Counted from the first letter of the stretch, positions 1-7,866 are shown. The stretch is 64,000 nt of DNA from Argonema galeatum A003/A1 (GCF_023333595.1 NZ_JAIQZM010000020.1:51160-115159), one strand, 5' to 3'. Notes: generated by a model from the letters alone, not told the origin. Made by a program: numbers and translations.

Positions 1-559
1 CTTTAATTATCCGAGCCCGTTTTTCCCGAATCGCTTCTGCCTCCTTCGCCATCGCCCGTTGCATATTGGGGGGAATTTCTACATCTTTCATTTCCACCCG
101 TTCAATCACAACCCCCCAAGGCTCGGTGATTTCATCGACAATTTCTTGTACTTTGGTATTAATCTTATCGCGATTTTGCAAAACATCATCCAGGATATTT
201 TGACCCACCACATTGCGTAAAGTCGTCAACGCTGTTTGATAAACAGCCATCTCGTAACTCTGTACCTTATTAATAGCCTTCATCGGGTCAAGAATTCGGT
301 AATAGAGTACAGCATTAACTCGAATCGTAACGCTATCAGCAGTGACAGTTTCTTGCGGTTCGATATTCACAGTTTTGGTGCGAATATCCACCTGATTTTT
401 TTGATCGACAAAGGGAATAATCCAGTACATACCTGGCCCCATTACCCCTTTACTTCTGCCCAGGCGAAAGATGACGCCGCGCTGATATTCGCGGTCTAGT
501 TTAAGCCCAGAAAGGATTAGATAAGCGAGGAATGCTAAAGCGGCTATTGTTTGTCCCAT
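1..559 (-). CDS. SPFH/band 7 (stomatin-like) protein, 3' end beyond the window
   Basis: An open frame runs from ATG at 559 to the window edge (186 codons, no stop). It begins with a hydrophobic membrane anchor (about residues 4-18), followed by YQRGVIFRLG and the band-7 core with PGMYWIIPFVD, VRVNAVLYYRI and VVIERVEMKDVEIPP, ending in the Ala/Glu-rich helix QRAMAKEAEAIREKRAR. These are hallmarks of the stomatin/SPFH family, which forms membrane-anchored oligomeric scaffolds tied to membrane microdomains and quality control. Only the C-terminal coiled coil and any partner gene (often an NfeD-like protein) are missing. The family call is firm; the cellular role is inferred. Confidence 0.93.
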   Translation of the reverse strand, partial: MGQTIAALAFLAYLILSGLKLDREYQRGVIFRLGRSKGVMGPGMYWIIPFVDQKNQVDIRTKTVNIEPQETVTADSVTIRVNAVLYYRILDPMKAINKVQSYEMAVYQTALTTLRNVVGQNILDDVLQNRDKINTKVQEIVDEITEPWGVVIERVEMKDVEIPPNMQRAMAKEAEAIREKRARIIK

Positions 560-600
560 TTTTGGTCTAGCCAAATTCGGATAATTTTATTTTAGCGCTC

Positions 601-733
601 ATATCATGTCCTTATCCATCGGTTATCTAAAAAAATCGTGTGATTATTCTTATCTGCGTTCATCTGCGTTCATCTGTCTTCATCTGCGGTAAAAATTTAA
701 CCAACGATGACCACAGACAATTTGACGATATCA
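601..733 (+). repeat. Dispersed repeat, family B, copy 1
   Basis: About 130 bp bounded by ATATCATGTC at the left and GACGATATCAT at the right, which are near-inverted ends. Inside are the nonamer tandem TCTGCGTTCA and the string GCGGTAAAAATTTAACCAA. A reverse-oriented relative lies at about 53485-53640, and partial pieces of the same ends occur near 29496-29545 and 44424-44575. It does not look coding. Confidence 0.7.
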
Positions 734-851
734 TACCAAATCAGCAACGATTACCCCCTTTATGTCTCTAGGCTGTAGAGACGTTTCATGAAACGTCTCT
801 ACAATGTTTAGGTCAAAAATTCTCATGGGGTAACAAACCCGGATTTGGTAT
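733..851 (+). repeat. MITE-like repeat, family A, copy 1
   Basis: A 119-bp element with outer inverted ends ATACCAAATC/GATTTGGTAT and inner ends TTACCCC/GGGGTAA. It is centred on a hairpin with arms GTAGAGACGTTTC. Near-identical elements lie at 22342-22442 and 54791-54905. The symmetric ends and absence of coding potential suggest a non-autonomous mobile repeat. No transposase for it is visible in the window. Confidence 0.75.
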
Positions 852-893
852 CACTCATGTCCCGTCTATTGCCCATGATCAAACTTTTCAGCT

Positions 894-944
894 ATGTTGT
901 TGCGCTTCAGCGCTCTTTAAGATAGCGCTGAAGCGCAACAACAT
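894..944. repeat. Perfect 21-bp inverted repeat (hairpin)
   Basis: Arms at 894-914 and 924-944 are perfect complements (starting ATGTTGTTGCGC) around a 9-nt loop. It lies 30 nt beyond the stop codon of the nuclease gene on the minus strand. It could act as an RNA 3' end structure, but no T-run follows, so a mobile palindrome is equally likely. The rest of 560-973 holds the two repeats above and nothing coding. Confidence 0.7.
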
Positions 945-973
945 ATCCAATATTTAATTTACCGCGAACAAAT

Positions 974-1843
974 CTACTTTTCTACAAAGGTTAAGTCAAG
1001 TAAGTCGGCTTGAAAAACAATTTTGCTGTTTCGCTGTACCAGAAGTTCGCTAAGCCGTACTTCTTCAGAATCGCGAATTACTACGCGATCGTTCTCATTG
1101 CGAGAGAGAATTTTTGAGCTATCAATTAGCCAATCTTCTAAGTTTCCGCGAAAGCCGCCATCTACAGCCTTTAAGTAATCAATGCAACGACGGAACAACT
1201 TGGGAAGAATTAACTGTCCCTTGGGGCTAATATCATCTGCATCTTCCAAGGCAAACTCGCTGGTTGTATCCTTTTGCCAAATACCAAGATTCTTTTCCCG
1301 CGCCTCTAAGGCCACTTTCCGCAGTAGCTGACGATGAGCAAACGGTGTAGAAGTATAAACCGTGTAGTAGGCAGACCCTGTAGAAAGCATATTGAAGTTT
1401 GCTGTCTTTTCTAATAGTTTTTCGTCAACCATTACCCACTTTTCATCATCAAAACCGTCCTTTCCAAGCAATACATAAGAAATAGGGCGACCGTTAGCAT
1501 CAGCTGCCTTTGTAAGAATAGCTCCTAGTATAGTATTTGGCTTAGAATCTAGTACTTCGTTCTTTTTATATTCGATGCTTTTAAAACCGATCCAGTCTAA
1601 GAGGCGATCGCGTGCTTCTTTTCCCAAAGGCTGAGCTGCCTTGCCATAATGGGTTTCGGGTGCATCTATTGCCTCAAGTCGCAGCTGCACGCTGCCGTCG
1701 CGAGAAGGCTTGATGCGATAAGCACGGTGAAGAGATTCATAAAGCTTTGGATTATCTGCAACAAAGCGGATAGAATCTCCATCGGGTTGCTTGCCAATAA
1801 TCGCAAAGTTACCTCGAATCAAGCGATAAAAAGGTGATGACAT
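974..1843 (-). CDS. Staphylococcal-nuclease-like (thermonuclease fold) protein
   Basis: The 289-residue protein carries an SNase-type core: LRLEAIDAPETHY near residue 54 (compare the RLLLVDTPE motif of the family, giving the Arg, Asp and Glu of the Ca-dependent phosphodiesterase site), then KEARDRLLDWI and, around residue 175, LLRKVALEAREKNLGIW, the usual closing helix. The roughly 90-residue C-terminal extension is unassigned. No signal peptide is apparent, so it is probably cytoplasmic. It is monocistronic, separated from the symporter gene upstream by 45 nt. Activity on DNA or RNA is inferred from the conserved residues. Confidence 0.8.
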   Translation of the reverse strand: MSSPFYRLIRGNFAIIGKQPDGDSIRFVADNPKLYESLHRAYRIKPSRDGSVQLRLEAIDAPETHYGKAAQPLGKEARDRLLDWIGFKSIEYKKNEVLDSKPNTILGAILTKAADANGRPISYVLLGKDGFDDEKWVMVDEKLLEKTANFNMLSTGSAYYTVYTSTPFAHRQLLRKVALEAREKNLGIWQKDTTSEFALEDADDISPKGQLILPKLFRRCIDYLKAVDGGFRGNLEDWLIDSSKILSRNENDRVVIRDSEEVRLSELLVQRNSKIVFQADLLDLTFVEK

Positions 1844-1888
1844 AGTGAAATCTCCATAAATTAGATTTTCTTTCCCAGTACCCAGTCT

Positions 1889-3205
1889 CTAGTCTACAGT
1901 CCCCAATCCCTTTGATTCTGATGTTGCCACAATAATTTCAACCTCTGGCTTTTTTTGTTTGCCATCGAGTAAAGCACTGACAGTCATATCTCCCATTACA
2001 TTAAGGGCAGTGCGACAGCGATCGAGAAACCAGTCTACTGTTATCAATAAAGCAATATACTCTGTCGGCAAACCAACCGAACTAAACACCAGCGTCATCG
2101 TTACCAATCCCGCATTGGGAATGCCAGCTGCACCTACAGAAGCAACGATCGAAGTTAGCACAATAATTAACTGCTGCCCAAGGGCAAGATGTTGACCAAG
2201 CACTTGGGCAATAAACAAAGCAGCCATTGCTTCATAAAGGGCAGTCCCGTCGTTGTTGAAGTTGCTGCCGACTAATGCCCCCAGGGAAGCGGAAGATTCC
2301 CGCAAACCAATTTTTTCCTGCAAAACCCGAAAAGTGATCGGCATTGTCACTGTTGAAGAAGAGGTGGAGAATGCTGTTAGGAAAGCATCCGATCCACCCA
2401 TCAAGAAGCGTCGCGGACTCACCCAAGAACCGAATTGTATCCTGATTAAGTAGTAGCAGGCTTGCAAAAATAGCGCCACCAAGACGGCGATAATGAATAC
2501 ACCAAGGGATTTAAATGGTGAGAAACCTTGCAGGGCAACGGTTTTGGCAACGATGCCGAAAACTGCCAGCGGCACTAAGGCAATTACCCATTCCAAAATG
2601 CGTACAACTGCATCGAATAAAGTGGTGATTACCTGCTCAAGCGGCAAGTAATCTGTTCTATTTTGGGCAATTTGCTCTGCTTTAAAGGCACGCAAGACAA
2701 TCCCAAAACTGAGGGCGATGATGATGATTTGGATGACGTTGTTTTCAACTAATGGCTGGAGAATAGAACCAGGTACGCTATTTTGAAGTAGTGACCAAGG
2801 GTCGAGTTTAGTAACGCTTTCGGTTGCGCCTGCTGGGACTTTAATCTGACCCCATCTGCCCGGTTGCAAGATGTTGGCAACTAAAAGACCAATTAAAATG
2901 GCTGCAACGGTATTGGTTAAAAGCAGAATTAACAAACGGCGTCCTGCTGTGCCGGGAATGCTGGCTGTGAGGAAGGTATGCAGTACTGCTAGCAAAATCA
3001 GCGGTGTGGCGAGGGCGCGTAAAACCTTTAGCACCAAGTCGCAGGGAACTGCCAGGTTGTTAATTAGGGCGATGTTTGCTGGATCTGGTTTACCGGCACC
3101 CAGTAATACCCCGATCGCTACTGCTAGGATGAGTGCGATCGCAATCTGCACGTAGAGCGGGATTCGCTGCCACATCGGGCTGGCTTGGCTTGGGGCCTCA
3201 ATCAT
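1889..3205 (-). CDS. Dicarboxylate/amino acid:cation symporter (SDF family)
   Basis: A 438-residue multi-span inner-membrane protein of the GltP/DctA family. Hairpin 1 carries the serine-rich stretch TAFSTSSSTVTMP. The unwound TM7 motif reads NNDGT instead of the common NMDGT, so the residue equivalent to the cation-coupling Met is Asn. TM8 carries DRCRTALNVMGD, keeping the Asp and the Arg that, in family members, bind the substrate side-chain carboxylate. Acidic amino acids or dicarboxylates are therefore likely substrates. The Asn variant may mark a subclade with different ion coupling. Confidence 0.92.
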   Translation of the reverse strand: MIEAPSQASPMWQRIPLYVQIAIALILAVAIGVLLGAGKPDPANIALINNLAVPCDLVLKVLRALATPLILLAVLHTFLTASIPGTAGRRLLILLLTNTVAAILIGLLVANILQPGRWGQIKVPAGATESVTKLDPWSLLQNSVPGSILQPLVENNVIQIIIIALSFGIVLRAFKAEQIAQNRTDYLPLEQVITTLFDAVVRILEWVIALVPLAVFGIVAKTVALQGFSPFKSLGVFIIAVLVALFLQACYYLIRIQFGSWVSPRRFLMGGSDAFLTAFSTSSSTVTMPITFRVLQEKIGLRESSASLGALVGSNFNNDGTALYEAMAALFIAQVLGQHLALGQQLIIVLTSIVASVGAAGIPNAGLVTMTLVFSSVGLPTEYIALLITVDWFLDRCRTALNVMGDMTVSALLDGKQKKPEVEIIVATSESKGLGTVD

Positions 3206-3227
3206 TCTTAGTGTTCCAACTTTTTAG

Positions 3228-3731
3228 CGATGTTTTCATCCTACAGCTAACTCATGCTTCGGCACTCTTCAAGTAACTGGAGGCATCGCTGCCATCATCT
3301 CTGCGGTTCTCTTGGGTCTATACCTGCTGACAGTAGAACAACTGCCAACCAAATTTAGCCCCACCACAATTCAATTGTGGGTTTGTGCGATCGCTACCCT
3401 AGCCATCTTCCCCGTGCTTCTGTTCACTCAAGATCGGCTTTTCCCCTATTCGGTGAAGGGGTGGCTTTTCGTCATTTCCCTCCCCCTCATCTGCCAAGTT
3501 TTAGGTCACGGACTTTTGACCTATAGCCTTGCCCGGTTGTCCTCAGCGGTTGTCTCTTTGGTACATTTGTTAGAGCCAGTATTTGGCAGCATTTTTGCTT
3601 GGGCAATATTTTGGGAAAGGTTAAGTTTCTCGAATTGGGTAGGTTTTGCCGTAGTTCTAATCGGTCTATACCTAGCCGTATCGAGCCAAGCTGCTGTTCA
3701 TCTCTCACAAAACACCGTCGAGAGCGGGTAG
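3228..3731 (+). pseudogene. C-terminal remnant of an EamA-type permease gene
   Basis: An open frame follows a TAG at 3225-3227 and continues for 168 codons, matching the second half of the EamA gene just downstream. It aligns from QVTGGIAAI and includes FPYSVKGWLFV, LLTYSLARLSS and LEPVFGSIFAW, parallel to FPHSWMGWFFV, LLAYSLSRLSS and FEPVLASILAW. The first EamA domain is absent and only a weak TTG (3312) could start translation. This is best read as a truncated tandem copy, though a five-helix protein cannot be excluded. Confidence 0.75.
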
Positions 3732-3821
3732 CCATCAGAGTTGGAAGTTTCAACTTTAGCACTGAGAAAGACTTAGCTTAAAGAATCAACACAACTATTG
3801 CCAGCACATTAGTCCAAAATT

Positions 3822-4799
3822 ATGACAGCCAAACTGGAATTACCACAGCAACCGTTATCCACAACACCAGCCTGGATAGCAACTGCTTCATTATTTGCCA
3901 GCCTAATCCCCCTATCTTTAGCACCAATCCTCGTCAAATTGTGCGAACAAGAAATAGGTTCAAATGCCGTAGCATTTCATCGTGGCTGGATCGCTACCAT
4001 CGTCTTTGGGTTGTTGAGCGGACTTGAGGCTTTGGACCGCCAAAAATCTGATAACCAACCCGTAGAACAGAAGCCTTTTACGAGACGAGAATTGGGGCTA
4101 TTGGTAGCATTGGGAACTTTCGGAGCGACCTCCCTCCTCCTGTGGTCTTTGTCGCTGACTCAAACTAATGTTGCCAACGTTACGTTACTTTGCGGTTTGA
4201 AGCCAGTGTTTGTCGGTTTGGGGGGGTGGTTGTTATTAGGTCGGCGCTATAATAGCAGATTCATCATTGGCATGGTCATGGCACTGGGGGGAGCGATCGC
4301 TATTGGATTGGATGACGCGCAGTTCGCCACCGATCAAGTACAAGGCAATGCCATCGCCTTACTATCCGGGATTTGTTTTGCTGCGTATCTGATACTGCTA
4401 GAACTACTGCGAGCCCGATTTACCACGGCAACCCTAATGCTGTGGCGCTGCGCCTTCACGACTATGTTTGCGTTGCCCATCCTCGCACTCAGCGAAGAAA
4501 GATTGTTTCCCCATTCCTGGATGGGGTGGTTTTTCGTAATTTTCCAAGCCCTCTTTTGCCAAGTGGTGGGTCAGGGGCTTTTGGCTTACAGCCTCAGCAG
4601 GCTGTCGTCAGGGTTCGTCGCCGTCACGCTTCTTTTCGAGCCAGTCCTTGCCTCAATCCTCGCTTGGGTAATTTTTTCTGAACGCTTGGGTTTCGTTGAC
4701 TGGGTGGCGTTTGCCGTAGTTTTAGTGGGTATTTATATAGCTCAATCCAGTCAATCTGCCGTTAAGACAATGAGCGAAGGAGTACAAGCCGCTACATAA
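3822..4799 (+). CDS. EamA/DMT-family permease
   Basis: 325 residues with about ten hydrophobic helices arranged as two EamA repeats (about 20-155 and 170-305), the classic drug/metabolite transporter layout. ATG at 3822 is the first in-frame start and the length is typical. The second repeat is duplicated as the broken copy upstream, so the locus arose by tandem duplication and decay. Known relatives export amino acids, metabolites or nucleotide sugars; the substrate here cannot be read from sequence. The IS607 remnant follows directly. Confidence 0.88.
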   Translation: MTAKLELPQQPLSTTPAWIATASLFASLIPLSLAPILVKLCEQEIGSNAVAFHRGWIATIVFGLLSGLEALDRQKSDNQPVEQKPFTRRELGLLVALGTFGATSLLLWSLSLTQTNVANVTLLCGLKPVFVGLGGWLLLGRRYNSRFIIGMVMALGGAIAIGLDDAQFATDQVQGNAIALLSGICFAAYLILLELLRARFTTATLMLWRCAFTTMFALPILALSEERLFPHSWMGWFFVIFQALFCQVVGQGLLAYSLSRLSSGFVAVTLLFEPVLASILAWVIFSERLGFVDWVAFAVVLVGIYIAQSSQSAVKTMSEGVQAAT

Positions 4800-4849
4800 A
4801 ACTTACTTTGGCTTGACGGTAAGCTTTTTTGTTGGGAAATATCGAGCCA

Positions 4850-4976
4850 TCACTCAACAATCTTTCTGTTTTTGTGACTTCGACTTCCGTACAATCTGGC
4901 AGAAAATACGGTAATTATTTCTAGTATATCACTAGCAAAATCTTCTTCAAAGGCAACATCTTCAGTGCGATTAATT
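4850..4976 (-). pseudogene. IS607-type serine recombinase (tnpA) C-terminal fragment
   Basis: Translating this unlisted stretch on the minus strand gives a 42-residue tail including EEDFASDILEIITVF, SARLYGSRSHKN and a terminal TGA at 4852-4850. The string ARLYGxRS after an acidic helix is characteristic of the C-terminus of IS607-family TnpA (MerR plus serine recombinase). The frame is cut off at the inverted repeat at 4977. An ATG overlapping the stop (TGATG) opens a 15-codon frame ending at a TAA near 4805, possibly the start of a lost tnpB. This is clearly a degraded insertion sequence end. Confidence 0.7.
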
Positions 4977-5008
4977 ATTATAGCTAGGGACTAGGGGCTA
5001 GCTATAAT
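4977..5008. repeat. Inverted repeat bordering the IS607 remnant
   Basis: Perfect 11-bp arms ATTATAGCTAG (4977-4987) and CTAGCTATAAT (4998-5008) surround GGACTAGGGG. The truncated recombinase frame ends exactly at its left edge. A similar TATAGCTAGGGACTAGG string occurs near 31767. The remaining DNA to 5151 shows nothing else recognisable. Confidence 0.6.
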
Positions 5009-5151
5009 ATGAGTAAGTTTGAGTAGCTTCAGGTAAATATTTGTGAACTGATTTCAGCCCCATGACCTAGAGTTTAGACTAGATTCCGGTGCTAAACTCT
5101 TTTTCAGTAAAAAAGGGGTCAAGGCTTGCGGATTTGGTATTTTGATTGATA

Positions 5152-5832
5152 TTACTTTTTGTATATGTCGGGGAATTGTGTTTGGAGTTGATTAAGCTTC
5201 GGCAAGTCATTCACCACCACATAGGGATAATTCGGATGGCGATCGATAAAGTTCTGATGGTATTCCTCAGCTGCATAAAAACCGTTCAAGGGAACTATTT
5301 GGGTCACTATAGGCTTTTGGAAGATGTGCGCTTTGTTCAGTCGATCGATATAACCAAGCGCGACCCGCTTCTGCTCATCGTTGGCAAAAAATATAGCCGA
5401 ACGATATTGTGTGCCCATGTCCGGGCCCTGTTGGTTCAACTGTGTAGGGTCGTGCGCCACCAAAAAGTAGATCTTCAAAAGCTGCTCATAGGATATCTGT
5501 GAAGGATCGTAGGTGATTTTCACTGACTCAGCGTGTCCAGTCTCTCCAGAACTGACCATTTCGTAGTCCGCAGTAGTTGCACTGCCACCGGAAAAGCCAG
5601 AGACGACATCAGAGACGCCTTTGAGATGCTCAAAAACCGCTTCTATTCCCCAAAAGCATCCTCCAGCAAAAACAGCTGTCTGTTTTTGCGGCGCTGTAGA
5701 AGTTGGGATATTAGTGGCGGGATCGGGAAGTGTTGCACGGGACACACTGTACAAGAGTGTAACAGCGGCTATCGAAATAATGGACAAGCTCTGTACTAGG
5801 TGGCGTCTTTCGGTGAAACTTCTTCTTAGCAT
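5152..5832 (-). CDS. msrA: Peptide-methionine (S)-S-oxide reductase, exported form
   Basis: The MsrA core starts near residue 52 with AVFAGGCFWG, containing the catalytic Cys at about residue 58, and continues with GVSDVVSGFSGG, GHAESVKITYDP and DMGTQYRSAIF. About 50 extra N-terminal residues include a basic start and the hydrophobic segment SIISIAAVTLLYSV, so it is exported or membrane-anchored and likely repairs oxidised Met in the periplasm or thylakoid lumen. The protein contains only that one Cys, so the intramolecular resolving Cys of many MsrA enzymes is missing and reduction must come from another thiol. Confidence 0.93.
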   Translation of the reverse strand: MLRRSFTERRHLVQSLSIISIAAVTLLYSVSRATLPDPATNIPTSTAPQKQTAVFAGGCFWGIEAVFEHLKGVSDVVSGFSGGSATTADYEMVSSGETGHAESVKITYDPSQISYEQLLKIYFLVAHDPTQLNQQGPDMGTQYRSAIFFANDEQKRVALGYIDRLNKAHIFQKPIVTQIVPLNGFYAAEEYHQNFIDRHPNYPYVVVNDLPKLNQLQTQFPDIYKK

Positions 5833-5892
5833 AGGATTGTGAACTCTGAGGGTTATTTACATAGTACTTAGTTTTTAGGTTAAACCTTAGTT

Positions 5893-5933
5893 CTGGAGTT
5901 AAGACTATCGCACCGCAATAGTCTTAACTCCAG
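5893..5933. repeat. Perfect 16-bp inverted repeat upstream of msrA
   Basis: Arms CTGGAGTTAAGACTAT (5893-5908) and its exact complement (5918-5933) flank a 9-nt loop. It sits about 60 nt upstream of the msrA start codon, so if transcribed it would form a stable leader hairpin. It may also be a mobile palindrome. Confidence 0.6.
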
Positions 5934-6319
5934 TAAATAAAAATAATATTGCATAATATGCCTACAGCGTCGCACCTTTGGCGACGCCATAAGTACATAA
6001 CTCTCGACTATTTGACTTCAGCTGCACTAGGACGATCGACACCGCTTCTAAAAACCTACATAAATCTGTAAATCAAACGATTCGGTCTATGTTTCGCCTA
6101 GATCAAGTGCTATAAGCTTCCTGATTGCTCAGGTTGGCCTGATCTTCCCAGTTAGAGACTGCCAAGATTTAGCAGAGGAGTTGAAATATTTGGTTTTTTG
6201 ATGATTAGTTTGAGCAAGAGTGTTTCTGTGGTTTTCAGGCCAAGTAAGCTTTAACAACCCGCACTAATCAAGCGTTTCTCAAGCTTATCACGATTGTTGC
6301 TCTCTTTGTCAAAATCTGA

Positions 6320-6345
6320 AAAAATCTAGAATTATCTAGATTTTT
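6320..6345 (-). terminator. Terminator-like hairpin after the secreted-protein gene
   Basis: Arms AAAAATCTAGA (6320-6330) and TCTAGATTTTT (6335-6345) with loop ATTA form a symmetric A-rich/T-rich hairpin 4 nt past the stop codon at 6349. The stem is AT-rich, so termination strength is uncertain. Confidence 0.45.
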
Positions 6346-6348
6346 AGG

Positions 6349-7182
6349 CTACTGTTTAAAACCAGAATTTTCTGCACCAGTCGAATTTACCCCAGGATTA
6401 CTTGTATCGCTCGGATTTACACTGGGATCGCTTGCACCAGTCGAATTTAGCCCAGGATTACTTGTATCGCTCGGATTTACCGTTGGATTAGCGGCTCCAG
6501 TTGGATTTACGCCAGAAGATGCCCGTAAAATGCGATTATCTAGCCTGCGAGCGACATCGCCCAACTGTACCGCTGGCACCTTACCCTTGGGATACATAAT
6601 ACCTGTGAACGCGCCCACATTGCTGCGACGAAAAGCGGCTACATCTAGACGTAAGGGTTGCCCTTGCATTGAAACCGATACAGTCATGCCAGTAGAAGCA
6701 TCGGCAAGGTTATTAAGATCTGGCATACCACCGTACTCCAGAATCTCAATTCCCTGAGATGCTTTTAGTGCTTCTCGATATTGGCTCATCAGTTGTTGCT
6801 GATACTCTGGTTCTTGGATTTGCTTGAGAGTAGCATCAAAGTTGGCTCGATCGGGCTGCTCGTTCAGATCCCCAGTAAAACCGAAGACTATTTGGAAGTT
6901 CTCTGGATTGATGTAAGCAAAGAATTTATTTGGCTTCATTCCCGCTTGAGTTAGCTGTTCTCTAAGAGTTTCAAATTTAGTGCTAATCTCAGCTGCTACC
7001 TCCGGTGGAAGTTCCCTAAACCCAGCTGGCAGATCTTCCAACATCAAGGCAGAATTTGCCGAAGTCTGTTGTTGGGTAGCGCTGGAGGGAACCGGATCGG
7101 CAGCAAATACGGGGAGAAGAAAGCCGCCAGTCCATGTTGTACCAGTCAACAGACACAAGGTTATTGCTAATTTTTTGAGCAT
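6349..7182 (-). CDS. Secreted protein of unknown function with Asn/Ser/Thr-rich tail
   Basis: The 277-residue protein begins with a clear signal peptide (MLKKLAITLCLLTG, hydrophobic core, cleavage likely after VFA near residue 27). The middle part (about 50-215) is an ordinary mixed globular sequence with LPAGFRELPPEVAAEI, PNKFFAYINPENFQIVFGF and a C-terminal LGDVARRLDNRI; I do not recognise a family. The last 55 residues repeat NPSDTSNPG and NSTGA units, encoded by an exact-period 60-bp direct repeat at about 6374-6480. The tail looks like a flexible low-complexity linker. Location is periplasmic or lumenal. Confidence 0.75.
   Translation of the reverse strand: MLKKLAITLCLLTGTTWTGGFLLPVFAADPVPSSATQQQTSANSALMLEDLPAGFRELPPEVAAEISTKFETLREQLTQAGMKPNKFFAYINPENFQIVFGFTGDLNEQPDRANFDATLKQIQEPEYQQQLMSQYREALKASQGIEILEYGGMPDLNNLADASTGMTVSVSMQGQPLRLDVAAFRRSNVGAFTGIMYPKGKVPAVQLGDVARRLDNRILRASSGVNPTGAANPTVNPSDTSNPGLNSTGASDPSVNPSDTSNPGVNSTGAENSGFKQ
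6374..6480 (-). repeat. 60-bp direct repeat inside the secreted-protein gene
   Basis: Two almost identical 60-nt units (compare CACCAGTCGAATTTA at about 6375 and 6435, then CTTGTATCGCTCGGATTTAC in both) encode the Pro/Ser/Asn tail. The in-frame 20-codon period means copy number could change without a frameshift. Confidence 0.8.
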
Positions 7183-7369
7183 TTGAGTTTTAGTAAGGAC
7201 GTTCCTACTAAGGATAGCGTCTTCCTCTTGCCTGTCATCCCGATTTTGGTTTTTGCTCTAGCTCATCCGAAACAAGTATTTGTGGTGTTGAAGGCGCAAG
7301 CTCGCTCCCGCAATGTCTTATTCCAGAAAAAAACCTATCCGTAGAATCACCCTAAAATCTAAAATTATT

Positions 7370-7480
7370 CTACCAGCCAGATCTGGCAAACCATATCAGC
7401 AGCAAAGATGCCAAACTAAGGGCTATAAATTGCAAAGCAATTGTTTCCATTAGCCACTTAATTGTTAAGATTGTCTTCAT
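7370..7480 (-). CDS. 36-residue single-span membrane peptide, unassigned
   Basis: Reading the minus strand from ATG at 7480 gives 36 codons and a TAG at 7372-7370. The peptide starts MKTILTIKWLMETIALQF and continues IALSLASLLLIWFARSGW: a single hydrophobic helix with a basic Arg near its C-terminus. An excellent Shine-Dalgarno string (AGGAGGAG at 7491-7484) lies 3 nt before the ATG. Size and shape resemble small thylakoid or complex-associated subunits, but I do not recognise the family. It is preceded by 460 nt of non-coding DNA containing a CRP-like dyad. Confidence 0.6.
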   Translation of the reverse strand: MKTILTIKWLMETIALQFIALSLASLLLIWFARSGW

Positions 7481-7600
7481 AAACTCCTCCTCACCTAAAT
7501 CATTAGCTAGAACATACACTAGCCTCCCCAATATGGCCAATCTGTATACAAAGGCTTGCGATCCATATTGGTAGGAATGTGTGACAATATTTGTCCTATA

Positions 7601-7618
7601 GAGTGATTTATATCACTC
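7601..7618. promoter_or_regulatory. CRP/FNR-like dyad
   Basis: Perfect arms GAGTGAT and ATCACTC separated by TTAT. On the minus strand it reads AGTGA-N6-TCACT, close to the TGTGA-N6-TCACA pattern bound by CRP-family regulators such as SyCRP1. It lies about 120 nt upstream of the 36-residue peptide gene. Regulator identity is a guess. Confidence 0.35.
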
Positions 7619-7866
7619 AATAGTTCCTTTGAGATTGTTGAGAAAAATTAGTGTTAGCCTTTCACCGTGGCTCTAAATCTGCCAGCGTACTTAGGCCGAT
7701 CGGTGCATTCAATTTAGCTTTACAGAAACGACAAGGCGCACTAACCCAAATAATATAGCATAACGGCATTGGAACTCCGAAAGAGCCGGACAGTATTGAG
7801 CTATTCCCCACTCAGCACGGCATCCGAAGCACTCCCCACTCCCCACTCAGCACTATAGCAAACAAA

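Larger units (their letters stand above)
5833..6348. other. Intergenic region with hairpins, no gene seen
   Basis: The 516 nt between msrA and the secreted-protein gene contain a perfect 16-bp inverted repeat at 5893-5933, the GC-rich dyad GCGTCGC/GCGACGC at 5967-5987 and the terminator-like dyad at 6320-6345. I translated both strands by eye and saw no convincing open frame. The msrA promoter presumably lies in the first 100 nt. Confidence 0.5.

Noticed and set aside
5400..5800. Long open frames on the plus strand within msrA
   Set aside because: They lack ribosome sites and family motifs and mirror the codon structure of the minus-strand msrA gene.
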